This document shows, one piece after another, positions 27,464-35,477 of a stretch of 64,000 nucleotides of DNA. The notes under the pieces were generated by a model. The model had not been told where the DNA came from and searched no databases. It saw only the letters and a list, made by a program, of their open reading frames with translations. Position 1 is the first letter of the stretch; every line of letters starts with the position of its first letter. Source of the stretch: Brevundimonas lutea (GTDB taxonomy: Bacteria > Pseudomonadota > Alphaproteobacteria > Caulobacterales > Caulobacteraceae); NCBI RefSeq assembly GCF_003704105.1, contig NZ_QUOQ01000003.1, positions 372,001 through 436,000 on the forward strand, given 5' to 3'. A program made the position numbers and the translations under genes.

Positions 27464-29944
27464 TTGTCGATCGTGTCTCGCCTGTCCGTCCGTAAGCTGC
27501 TCGGCTGTTCCGCCGCCGCCGGTGTCCTGATGCTCGCCTCGGGCGCCGCCGCCCAGCAGGCGCCGATCGTCCAGCCGGGCGCGCCGGGCCAGCAGTCGCG
27601 GGCCCTGAACGCCGACGAGGCCGCGCGCATCGCCGACAACCGCTACTCGGCCGACGACGTGAAGTTCATGCAGGACATGATCCTGCACCACGCCCAGGCC
27701 GTCGAGATGGCCAATCTGGTCGCCGATCGCACCAACACCCAGGAAATCATCGACATCGCCGGTCGCATCAACGCGTCCCAGGCCGACGAGATCGAGTTCA
27801 TGCGAGGCTGGCTGACCGAGCGCGGCGAGACGGCGCCCGATCCGGCCGCCGGTCACGCCATGCCGGCCGGCATGGATCACTCGGCCCATGCCGGGATGGA
27901 TCATTCGGCCCACGGCGCCGCCCAGGGGCACATGATGGCCGGCATGGCCACGCCTGAGCAGATGGCGGCCCTGGCCGCGGCCAGCGGCGCCGAGTTCGAC
28001 CGCATGTTCCTGGAGCTGATGATCGCCCACCACGAGGGCGCTCTGGAGATGGTCTCCGACCTGTTCAGCCGTCCGGGCTCGGCCTACGACCCCGTGCTGT
28101 TCCGTTTCGCCAATGACGTGACCAACGAGCAGCAGGCCGAGATCGGCCGCATGACCGGACTGCTGCGCGAACGCGCCGGCGATCCGCGCACCACCCTCGT
28201 CGGCGGCTTCCGCGACGCCGAACAGGCCATCAGCAACATGACCCTCGTCGCCAGCCTGCCCAAGCCGACGGGCTTCTTCGACCCCAACAATCCCGAGGGC
28301 AATCCGCCCCGGATCCCGTCCGAGGACGCCGATGGCGACGAGGAAGACGGTGACGCCGCCCAGTTCGGCCGCCGCTCGCCCTTCCTCAGCTTCGCCAACA
28401 CCGACATGGCCTTCTCCGGCGACATCCTCGCCACCGGCAACTATCACGGCATCAACCTCTACCGCATCGGCGAGGGCCCAGAGCCCCAGCTGATCACCTC
28501 GCTCGTCTGCCCGGGCGGTCAGGGCGACGTCTCCATCGTCGGCGACCTGATGCTGATGTCGGTCGAATCGACCTCCTCGCGCGTCGACTGCGGCCGTCAG
28601 GGCGTGCCGGACGGCCCCTCGCCCGAGCGTTTCCGCGGCGTGCGCATCTTCGACATCTCCGACATCAGCCGCCCGGTCCAGGTCGGCCAGGTCCAGACCT
28701 GCCGCGGCTCGCACACCCACTCCGTGGTGGCCCAGGACGACCAGCGGCTGATCGTCTACAACTCCGGCATCTCCAGCGTCCGTGACGAGGAAGAGCTGGC
28801 CGGCTGCGTCACCGGGGCGCCCGGCGATCCGCGAACCGCCCTGTTCAGCGTCGATGTGATCGAAATCCCCCTGGCCGATCCGTCCCAGGCCCGGATCATC
28901 GACAGCCCGACGGTCTTCGCCAATCAGGAGACGGGCGAGATCGCCGGTCTGTGGCAGGGCGGCGACCATGGCGAGGGCACCCAGTCGACCAACCGCACCG
29001 ACCACTGCCACGACATCACCCTGTTCCCGTCCAAGAACATCGCCGGCGGCGCCTGCTCGGGCAACGGCATCCTGTTCGACATCTCCAACCCCCGCGCGCC
29101 GTCGCGCATCGACGCCGTTGTCGACGAGGGCTTCGCCTACTGGCACTCGGCCACCTTCAACAACGACGGCACCAAGGTCGTCTTCACCGACGAATGGGGC
29201 GGCGGCGCCCGTCCGCGCTGCCGGGTCCAGGATCCCAAGACCTGGGGCGCCAACGCCATCTACGACATCGTCGACGGCGAAATGGTCTTCCGCAGCTACT
29301 ACAAGCTGCCGGCGGCCCAGGGCGACAACGAGAACTGCGTCGCCCACAACGGCTCGCTGATCCCAGTCCCCGGCCGCGACCTGTTCGTCCAGGCCTGGTA
29401 CCAGGGCGGCCTGTCGATCAGCGACTTCACCGACTCGGCCAATCCTCGTGAGATCGCCTATTTCGATCGCGGCGCGGTCAATGACGAGCGCTTCGTCATG
29501 GGCGGCTACTGGTCGGTCTACTGGTACAACGGCCGCATCTACGGCACCGAGATCGCCCGCGGCCTGGACGTGCTGGAGCTGACCCCCAGCGAGCATCTGA
29601 CCGCCAATGAGATCGCCGCCGCCCAGCTGGCCGACGAGGGGGGCACGGTGAACCCGCAGCAGCAGTTCCCGGTCACCTGGCCCGCCCACCCCGTCGTGGC
29701 CAAGGCCTATCTGGACCAGCTGGCCCGCGACAACGCCATGCCCGAGGCCATGCGGATGCAGATCACCCAGGTGATGGATCAGGCCCAGCCCCTGATCGAG
29801 GCCGGCTCGACCGACGCCTCCGTAGCCGGCCAGGTCCGCGCCCTCGCCGACCAGGTTCAGGCCTCCGAAGGTCTCGACCCCACGGCCAAGCGCATGACCG
29901 GCCTGAAGGCGACGCTGGAAGGCATCGCCGAGCGTCTGGGCTGA
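27464..29944 (+). CDS. Exported DUF305-LVIVD-repeat fusion protein with His/Met-rich linker
   Basis: An 826-residue protein. It starts at TTG 27464, with GGGGAG nine bases upstream and a GCTATAAAA -10-like box at 27437. Residues 1-30 are a signal peptide (ending SGAAAQ). A DUF305 domain covers about 45-235, with paired histidines at 75-76 (ILHHAQAVEMA) and 189-190 (IAHHEGALEMV). Between them lies a linker (131-158) of MDHSAH and MM motifs typical of copper or silver binding. After an acidic stretch (EDADGDEEDGD), residues 320-720 match LVIVD-type beta-propeller repeats (RIFDISDISRPVQVGQV and ILFDISNPRAPSRIDAV). The C-terminus is helical. Periplasmic or surface metal handling is an inference; no substrate is known. 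Confidence 0.82.
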   Translation: MSIVSRLSVRKLLGCSAAAGVLMLASGAAAQQAPIVQPGAPGQQSRALNADEAARIADNRYSADDVKFMQDMILHHAQAVEMANLVADRTNTQEIIDIAGRINASQADEIEFMRGWLTERGETAPDPAAGHAMPAGMDHSAHAGMDHSAHGAAQGHMMAGMATPEQMAALAAASGAEFDRMFLELMIAHHEGALEMVSDLFSRPGSAYDPVLFRFANDVTNEQQAEIGRMTGLLRERAGDPRTTLVGGFRDAEQAISNMTLVASLPKPTGFFDPNNPEGNPPRIPSEDADGDEEDGDAAQFGRRSPFLSFANTDMAFSGDILATGNYHGINLYRIGEGPEPQLITSLVCPGGQGDVSIVGDLMLMSVESTSSRVDCGRQGVPDGPSPERFRGVRIFDISDISRPVQVGQVQTCRGSHTHSVVAQDDQRLIVYNSGISSVRDEEELAGCVTGAPGDPRTALFSVDVIEIPLADPSQARIIDSPTVFANQETGEIAGLWQGGDHGEGTQSTNRTDHCHDITLFPSKNIAGGACSGNGILFDISNPRAPSRIDAVVDEGFAYWHSATFNNDGTKVVFTDEWGGGARPRCRVQDPKTWGANAIYDIVDGEMVFRSYYKLPAAQGDNENCVAHNGSLIPVPGRDLFVQAWYQGGLSISDFTDSANPREIAYFDRGAVNDERFVMGGYWSVYWYNGRIYGTEIARGLDVLELTPSEHLTANEIAAAQLADEGGTVNPQQQFPVTWPAHPVVAKAYLDQLARDNAMPEAMRMQITQVMDQAQPLIEAGSTDASVAGQVRALADQVQASEGLDPTAKRMTGLKATLEGIAERLG

Positions 29945-30041
29945 TCACGACAGGCCGGCGGGGCGCGCGCGTCCCGCCGGTCATCGGTTCTTAAAGACTC
30001 ATTGGCCACAATTGAGCACTCGAAGTTCCGGGGGTGCCATC

Positions 30042-30524
30042 GTGTCCAATTCTTCCGCCAAGGTGATCCAGCCGCCCAACGGCCTGCGTCTCAAAGTGGG
30101 CGGCGGGTTCGGCGGCATCGACGCCGCGGCTATCGCCAAGGCCGAGGAAGCCCTCAGGGCCATGTCCGACCAGTTCGGCCAGTGGCTGCAGGACGAGATC
30201 GACAAGATGGACGCCGCCTGGGCCGCCATCCAGGCCCAGGGCCTGACCGCCGAGACCGCCGAAGGCCTCTATTTCCGCGCCCACGACCTCAAAGGCCTGG
30301 GCGGCACCTACCAGTATCCGCTGGTCACGCGCCTGGCCGCCTCCCTGTGTCGCCTAATGGACGAGCCGGAAAAGCGTCTGACGGCGCCCAAGTCCCTGCT
30401 GGAAGCCCACATCAACGCCATCCGCGCCGTGGTCCGCGACAAGATCCAGACCGAGGATCACCCGGTTGGCCGGGCCCTGGCCGAGGAACTGGAAACCCAG
30501 GTCCGGGTCTACGCCGCGCGCTGA
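30042..30524 (+). CDS. HPt (histidine phosphotransfer) domain protein
   Basis: A 160-residue single-domain protein. I choose GTG 30042 because GGGGG lies 8 bases upstream; the TTG at 30012 is an alternative. The HPt signature YFRAHDLKGLGGTYQYP holds the phosphorylatable histidine at about residue 81, in a four-helix bundle. Such proteins relay phosphate between hybrid kinase receiver domains and response regulators. No kinase is adjacent; a hybrid kinase lies 12.5 kb away at 43005-44594, but no link is shown. Confidence 0.82.
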   Translation: MSNSSAKVIQPPNGLRLKVGGGFGGIDAAAIAKAEEALRAMSDQFGQWLQDEIDKMDAAWAAIQAQGLTAETAEGLYFRAHDLKGLGGTYQYPLVTRLAASLCRLMDEPEKRLTAPKSLLEAHINAIRAVVRDKIQTEDHPVGRALAEELETQVRVYAAR

Positions 30525-30624
30525 ACGCTCACGCCGCGTAAGCCATCTTTTCATCACCGTGACCCCGCTCTAGGGTGCGCCGCCTCTAGAGGGCTTTAAG
30601 ACCCTCGCCCACGGGGACGGCCAG

Positions 30625-32175
30625 GTGAGTTCCAGCGTTCAGTTTCAGCCTGAAACCCTGATCGAGAGCCTGATCACGGCTCGGGACCGCTATGGCGACA
30701 AGGAGATCCTGGAGGACCAGGATCGCAAGCCCCTCACCTATACCGGCCTGATCCGGGCCCTGTTCGTTCTGGGCCGCAAGCTCGCCGCCCTGACCGAGGA
30801 AAAGGAGCGGGTCGGCATCCTGCTGCCGTCCTCGGCCGGCGTCGTCGTCACCTTCTTCGGCCTGCACGCCTTCGGTCGCACCCCGGTGATGCTCAACTTC
30901 ACCGCCGGCGAGCGCAATGTGAAAGCCGCCTGCGAGGCCGCCGGCGTCACGCGGGTGCTCACCGCCCGCCGCTTCATCCAGCAGGCCAAGCTGGAGGATC
31001 TGGTCGCCGCCATGGAGAGCCAGGTCGAGATGGTCTGGCTGGACGACATCCGCGCCACCATCGGTCTCGGCGACAAGCTGTTCGGCCTGCTGGCCGGCTT
31101 GATGCCCCGCCGCTTCGCCGCCCCCGCCGAGCCCAGCGATCCCGGCGTCATCCTGTTCACGTCCGGCAGTTTCGGCGCCCCCAAGGGCGTCATGCTGACC
31201 CAGGCCAATCTGGTCGCCAACGCCCGCCAGGTCGCCGCCCACATCGCGCTGGACAAGGACTGGGTGTTCTTCAACCCCCTGCCGACCTTCCATTGCTTCG
31301 GCCTGACCGGCGGCGTCATCCTGCCGTTGCTGGAGGGGCTGAAGGCCTTCGAATACCCCTCGCCGCTGCACGCCAAGCAGATCATGGCCCTGCTGCCCGA
31401 GGTGAAGGCCTCGGTGCTGATGACCACCGACACCTTCCTGAACCAGTACGCCCGTGTGGCCGGTCCTGACGATTTCGCCAGCCTGGCCTTCGTGGTCGCC
31501 GGCGCGGAGAAGGTGAAGGACGAGACCCGCCACCTGTTCAACACCCGCTTCGGCGGCGTCACGCTGCTGGAGGGCTACGGCGTGACCGAGGCCTCCCCTG
31601 TCGCCGCCGTCAACCACCCCGACCGCAATCGCCCGGGCTCGGTCGGCCAGCTGCTGCCCGGCGTGGAGGGACGAATCGAACCGGTCGAGGGCATCGACCG
31701 CGGCGGCCGCCTGTTCGTGCGCGGCCCCAATATCATGGCCGGCTATCTGTCCGCCGACGACCCCGGCCAGATCGAACCGCTGGTCGGCGGCTGGCACGAC
31801 ACCGGGGACATCGTCGAGCTGGACGATGAGCGCTACGTCGAGATTCTCGGCCGCGCCAAGCGCTTCGCCAAGATCGGCGGCGAGATGGTCAGCCTGGCCG
31901 CCGTCGAGGGCCTGGCCAGCGCCGTGTGGCCCGAGAACCGCCACGCCGTGGTCAGTCTGCCCGACGCCCGCAAGGGCGAGCGACTGGTTCTGGTCACCGA
32001 CAACTCCGGCGCCGAGCTGGGCCGCCTCGGCGAATGGGCCCGCGCCCACGGCGCGCCGGAGCTTGCGGTGCCGCGCAAGATCGTCAAGGTGTCCGAACTG
32101 CCGGTGCTGGGCACGGGCAAGACCGACTATGTGGCCATCCAGCAGATGGTGGAGACCCAGGCCCAGGCGGCCTGA
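30625..32175 (+). CDS. AMP-forming acyl-activating enzyme (Aas-like synthetase domain)
   Basis: A 516-residue ANL-superfamily protein starting at GTG (MSSSVQFQPETLIESL). The ATP-binding P-loop reads VILFTSGSFGAPKGVMLTQ; GYGVTEASPV, WHDTGDIVELDDE and GRAKRFAKIGGEMVSL are the later core motifs, and GTGKTDY supplies the C-terminal lysine. The sequence is closest in feel to the acyl-ACP synthetase half of Aas (lysophospholipid acylation), but the PlsC acyltransferase half is absent. It could activate fatty acids for phospholipid repair; the substrate is not readable from sequence. DoxX and msrB follow closely. Confidence 0.88.
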   Translation: MSSSVQFQPETLIESLITARDRYGDKEILEDQDRKPLTYTGLIRALFVLGRKLAALTEEKERVGILLPSSAGVVVTFFGLHAFGRTPVMLNFTAGERNVKAACEAAGVTRVLTARRFIQQAKLEDLVAAMESQVEMVWLDDIRATIGLGDKLFGLLAGLMPRRFAAPAEPSDPGVILFTSGSFGAPKGVMLTQANLVANARQVAAHIALDKDWVFFNPLPTFHCFGLTGGVILPLLEGLKAFEYPSPLHAKQIMALLPEVKASVLMTTDTFLNQYARVAGPDDFASLAFVVAGAEKVKDETRHLFNTRFGGVTLLEGYGVTEASPVAAVNHPDRNRPGSVGQLLPGVEGRIEPVEGIDRGGRLFVRGPNIMAGYLSADDPGQIEPLVGGWHDTGDIVELDDERYVEILGRAKRFAKIGGEMVSLAAVEGLASAVWPENRHAVVSLPDARKGERLVLVTDNSGAELGRLGEWARAHGAPELAVPRKIVKVSELPVLGTGKTDYVAIQQMVETQAQAA

Positions 32176-32194
32176 CGGTCAGGGAATCCCCGGC

Positions 32195-32602
32195 ATGTTT
32201 TCTGGCGACAGTCTCACCCCGCATTCGGGCAAGGTGCTCAGCCTGCTGCGCATCATCAGCGCCCTGATCCTGATGCAGCACGGCCTGCAGAAGATCATCG
32301 GCTTTCCCGCGCCCGCCCGCGCGCCGTTCGAGCTGATAAGCCAGATGGGTGTCGGCGGGGTTCTGGAGCTGGTCGGCGGCCTGCTGCTGGCCATCGGCCT
32401 GTTCAGCCGCCCGGTCGCCTTCATCCTCTCGGGCATGATGGCCGTCGCCTATTTCCAGTTTCACGCGCCCCAAAGCCTCTATCCCCTGGTCAATGGCGGC
32501 GAACTGGCGGTCATGCTCTGCTTCGTCTTCCTCTACATCGTCTTCGCCGGCCCGGGCCCGTGGTCTGTGGACGCCCTGACCCGTCGTCGCCGTCGCTGGT
32601 GA
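32195..32602 (+). CDS. DoxX-family membrane protein
   Basis: A 135-residue protein starting MFSGDSLTPHSGKVLSLLR, 19 bases after the acyl-activating enzyme gene. Four hydrophobic segments are visible: about 14-30, 53-72, 75-94 and 104-122. The motifs LILMQHGLQKIIGFP and GGVLELVGGLLLAIGLFSRPVA are typical of DoxX. Family members are often linked to thiol redox or oxidative-stress systems, and msrB lies just downstream, but the link is inference. The longer upstream frame lies inside the preceding gene. Confidence 0.87.
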   Translation: MFSGDSLTPHSGKVLSLLRIISALILMQHGLQKIIGFPAPARAPFELISQMGVGGVLELVGGLLLAIGLFSRPVAFILSGMMAVAYFQFHAPQSLYPLVNGGELAVMLCFVFLYIVFAGPGPWSVDALTRRRRRW

Positions 32603-32645
32603 CGCACCTCTGGAACGGCGGGCCGCGGCGCCCATTTGTCTGGGC

Positions 32646-33128
<483 letters not shown>

Positions 33129-33143
33129 GGGGAGGCTGCAGCC

Positions 33144-33710
33144 ATGTCCGTGTTCGCCTTGATCGCCCTCGCCGCCCTCGCATCGGACGACCCGGCCGAG
33201 GGCGTCGTCGTCACGGCCCCGGCCGGTGTGACCTATGTCGCCCAGGCGCCTCTGCCCGATCCCGACGCTCCAGCCGAGCCCACGCCGCATGGCCTGTCCA
33301 CCCAGGAACAGATTGACGCCTATCTCGCCGCCGGCCGCGCCGCAGATCAGGACCCGCGCGATCCCGACCGTTACGCCGACGCCGACCTCGACGCCCTGCC
33401 CTCCTACGACCGCCGCACCTACATCGACGCCGGCTACTCCTTCGGGTCGAACGGTTATCAGGGCTATCACCTGTCGATGATCGCCCCGCTCGGCGACAAC
33501 GTCACCGTCGGCCTCAGCTATTCCAAGAGCGAGGGCGGCATCCCATCATATGGCTATGGCTACGGCTACCTGCCCTACGCCGGTCCGATCGGCGTTCGCC
33601 CCGATCTCGCCCCGGCCGGCGAGCGCACCAGCGTCGGCGCCAGCCTCCGCGTCGACTGGAGCGACGACGACAACGACCCCGCGACCCGTCGCGGCTCAAG
33701 CCTGCGCTAG
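33144..33710 (+). CDS. Hypothetical exported protein
   Basis: A 188-residue protein with a strong GGGGGAGG ribosome site 7 bases before the ATG. A short hydrophobic N-terminus (FALIALAALAS) is probably a signal. A Pro/Asp-rich segment follows, and then strands with Tyr/Gly-rich sequence (YIDAGYSFGSNGYQGYHLSMI, PSYGYGYGYLPYAG), which suggests a small outer-membrane barrel or surface protein. It ends TRRGSSLR. I do not recognise a family. Fifteen bases after msrB, so probably in the same transcript. Confidence 0.65.
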   Translation: MSVFALIALAALASDDPAEGVVVTAPAGVTYVAQAPLPDPDAPAEPTPHGLSTQEQIDAYLAAGRAADQDPRDPDRYADADLDALPSYDRRTYIDAGYSFGSNGYQGYHLSMIAPLGDNVTVGLSYSKSEGGIPSYGYGYGYLPYAGPIGVRPDLAPAGERTSVGASLRVDWSDDDNDPATRRGSSLR

Positions 33711-33788
33711 TCCGACGGCCCGCGCGGCTTTCTGCCGCCGCCCACCCGTGCTAGGTCGCGCCCCTCTCCGATCCAGCGCAAAGATCCC

Positions 33789-34883
33789 ATGGCCCTGAAA
33801 GTCGCGATCGTCGGCCTGCCCAACGTCGGCAAGTCGACCCTGTTCAACGCCCTGACCAAGACGGCGGCGGCCCAGGCGGCCAACTATCCCTTCTGCACCA
33901 TCGAGCCGAACACCGGCGACGTGGCCGTGCCCGAAGCGCGCCTGCCGATCCTGGCCGAGATCGCCGGCTCCAAGGAGATCATCCCCGCCCGCATCACCTT
34001 CGTCGATGTCGCCGGCCTGGTGCGCGGCGCGTCCAAGGGCGAGGGCCTGGGCAACCAGTTCCTGGCCAACATCCGCGATTGCGACGCCGTGGCCTTCGTG
34101 GCCCGGTGCTTCGAGGACGACGACATCACGCACGTCGAAAACCGCATCGACCCCGTCTCCGATCTTGAGATCATCGAGACCGAACTGATGCTGGCCGATC
34201 TGGAGAGCCTGGAGCGCCGCCGCGTCCAGATGGAGAAGCGCGCCAAGGGCGGCGACAAGGAGAGCCAGCAGAGCCTCAAGCTGGTCGATCTGGCCCTGAC
34301 CCAATTGAACGCCGGCAAGCCCGCCCGCACCGCCGAGGTGTCCAAGGAGGATCGCAAGGCCTGGGACATGCTCCAGCTGCTGACGGCGCTCCCCGCCCTC
34401 TATGTCGCCAATGTCGATGAGGCCTCGGCCGACAAGGGCAACGACCTGTCCGAAAAGGTCGCCGAGCGCGCCCGCGCCGATGGCGCCAACACCGTGGTCA
34501 TCTCCGCCCAGATCGAATCCGAGATCGCCGTCCTGGACGACGCCGAACAGGCTGAATTCCTCGAGACCCTCGGCCTTGAGGAGCCGGGCCTCAACCGCCT
34601 GATCCGCGAGGCCTACGCCCTGCTGGGTCTGCAGACCTATTTCACCGTCGGTCCCAAGGAAGCCCGCGCCTGGACCATTCCGATCGGCGCCACGGCGCCC
34701 CAGGCGGCCGGGGTGATTCACACCGATTTCGAAAAGGGCTTCATCCGCGCCGAGACGGTGGCCTATCCCGACTATGTGGCGCTCAAGGGCGAGTCAGGCG
34801 CGCGCGACGCCGGCAAGCTTCGCGCCGAGGGCAAGAGCTACGTCGTCAAGGACGGCGACGTACTTCACTTCCTGTTCAACTAG
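33789..34883 (+). CDS. ychF: Redox-regulated ATPase YchF (Obg family)
   Basis: A conserved ribosome-associated P-loop protein that prefers ATP over GTP. The 364-residue protein starts MALKVAIVGLPNVGKSTLFN. It has the G3 motif VDVAGLVRGASKGEGLGNQFL, where the family lacks the usual catalytic glutamine, the NVDEAS motif replacing NKxD, and a C-terminal TGS-like domain (LGLQTYFTVGPKEARAWTIPIGATA through SYVVKDGDVLHFLFN). Length is normal. Confidence 0.96.
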   Translation: MALKVAIVGLPNVGKSTLFNALTKTAAAQAANYPFCTIEPNTGDVAVPEARLPILAEIAGSKEIIPARITFVDVAGLVRGASKGEGLGNQFLANIRDCDAVAFVARCFEDDDITHVENRIDPVSDLEIIETELMLADLESLERRRVQMEKRAKGGDKESQQSLKLVDLALTQLNAGKPARTAEVSKEDRKAWDMLQLLTALPALYVANVDEASADKGNDLSEKVAERARADGANTVVISAQIESEIAVLDDAEQAEFLETLGLEEPGLNRLIREAYALLGLQTYFTVGPKEARAWTIPIGATAPQAAGVIHTDFEKGFIRAETVAYPDYVALKGESGARDAGKLRAEGKSYVVKDGDVLHFLFN

Positions 34884-34889
34884 GGTCGC

Positions 34890-35363
34890 TTAGCCGGCGG
34901 GAACGTCCGCACCAATCACCGGGCAGCGCACCAGGGTAGTGGGCGAGCTGTCGCGATCCAGCCAGCTGACGGTCATCGCCTCGCCGGCCACGGCGAAACG
35001 CGCCCGCTCGTTCGTCGTCGTCCCTTCGGACTCGCACGTCAGTTGCGCCTCCCAGCCGGCGTCGGTCTCGGTGACCTCGCCGATGGCGCAACGGTTCTCA
35101 TAGCCGCGGAATTCGGTGGTGGTGATCTCGATCGGCACCTGATCGGTCGTCGCCGAGGTGTTGGCGCACCAAGCCGCATCGGCGGCCCAGCGCCCCGTGA
35201 AGCTCGCCCGGTTCTGCGCATCGACAGCCGACGCCGCCCCGCCGCTGGCGGGCGCCGCCACCGGCTCGGCCGGCTCGGTCGGCGGGTTGACGTTCGCATT
35301 CTCCCCGCACGCCGCCAGGGAGATGATCAGGGTCGATGCGATCAGGGTCATTCTGTCAGGCAT
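34890..35363 (-). CDS. Putative lipoprotein
   Basis: A 157-residue protein. Leader MPDRMTLIASTLIISLAACGEN has a lipobox (LAAC, Cys19). A Pro/Ala-rich linker follows, then a domain with paired cysteines (AAWCANTS, YENRCAIGE, QLTCESEG, LVRCPVIG) that could form two disulfides in the periplasm. No family recognised. Met5 (at 35351) is an alternative start. Convergent with ychF, with 6 bases between stops. Confidence 0.7.
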   Translation of the reverse strand: MPDRMTLIASTLIISLAACGENANVNPPTEPAEPVAAPASGGAASAVDAQNRASFTGRWAADAAWCANTSATTDQVPIEITTTEFRGYENRCAIGEVTETDAGWEAQLTCESEGTTTNERARFAVAGEAMTVSWLDRDSSPTTLVRCPVIGADVPAG

Positions 35364-35477
35364 GGTCCCCTAACGACCGGCGAACCGACGGGTTGCGAGA
35401 AACCCTGCCGCCATTGCGGTTGATTCTGCGTCTAGTTCGCAATAACAGCGTGGCCGTTTCCAGTTTTGGGGTCCGCC

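Noticed and set aside
27422-29689. A 755-codon open frame on the minus strand opposite the DUF305-LVIVD gene
   Set aside because: It mirrors the codon-position GC bias of the plus-strand gene, has no recognisable domain and repeats low-complexity Gly/Ala/Asp sequence. The plus-strand gene has a signal peptide, domain matches and a ribosome site.
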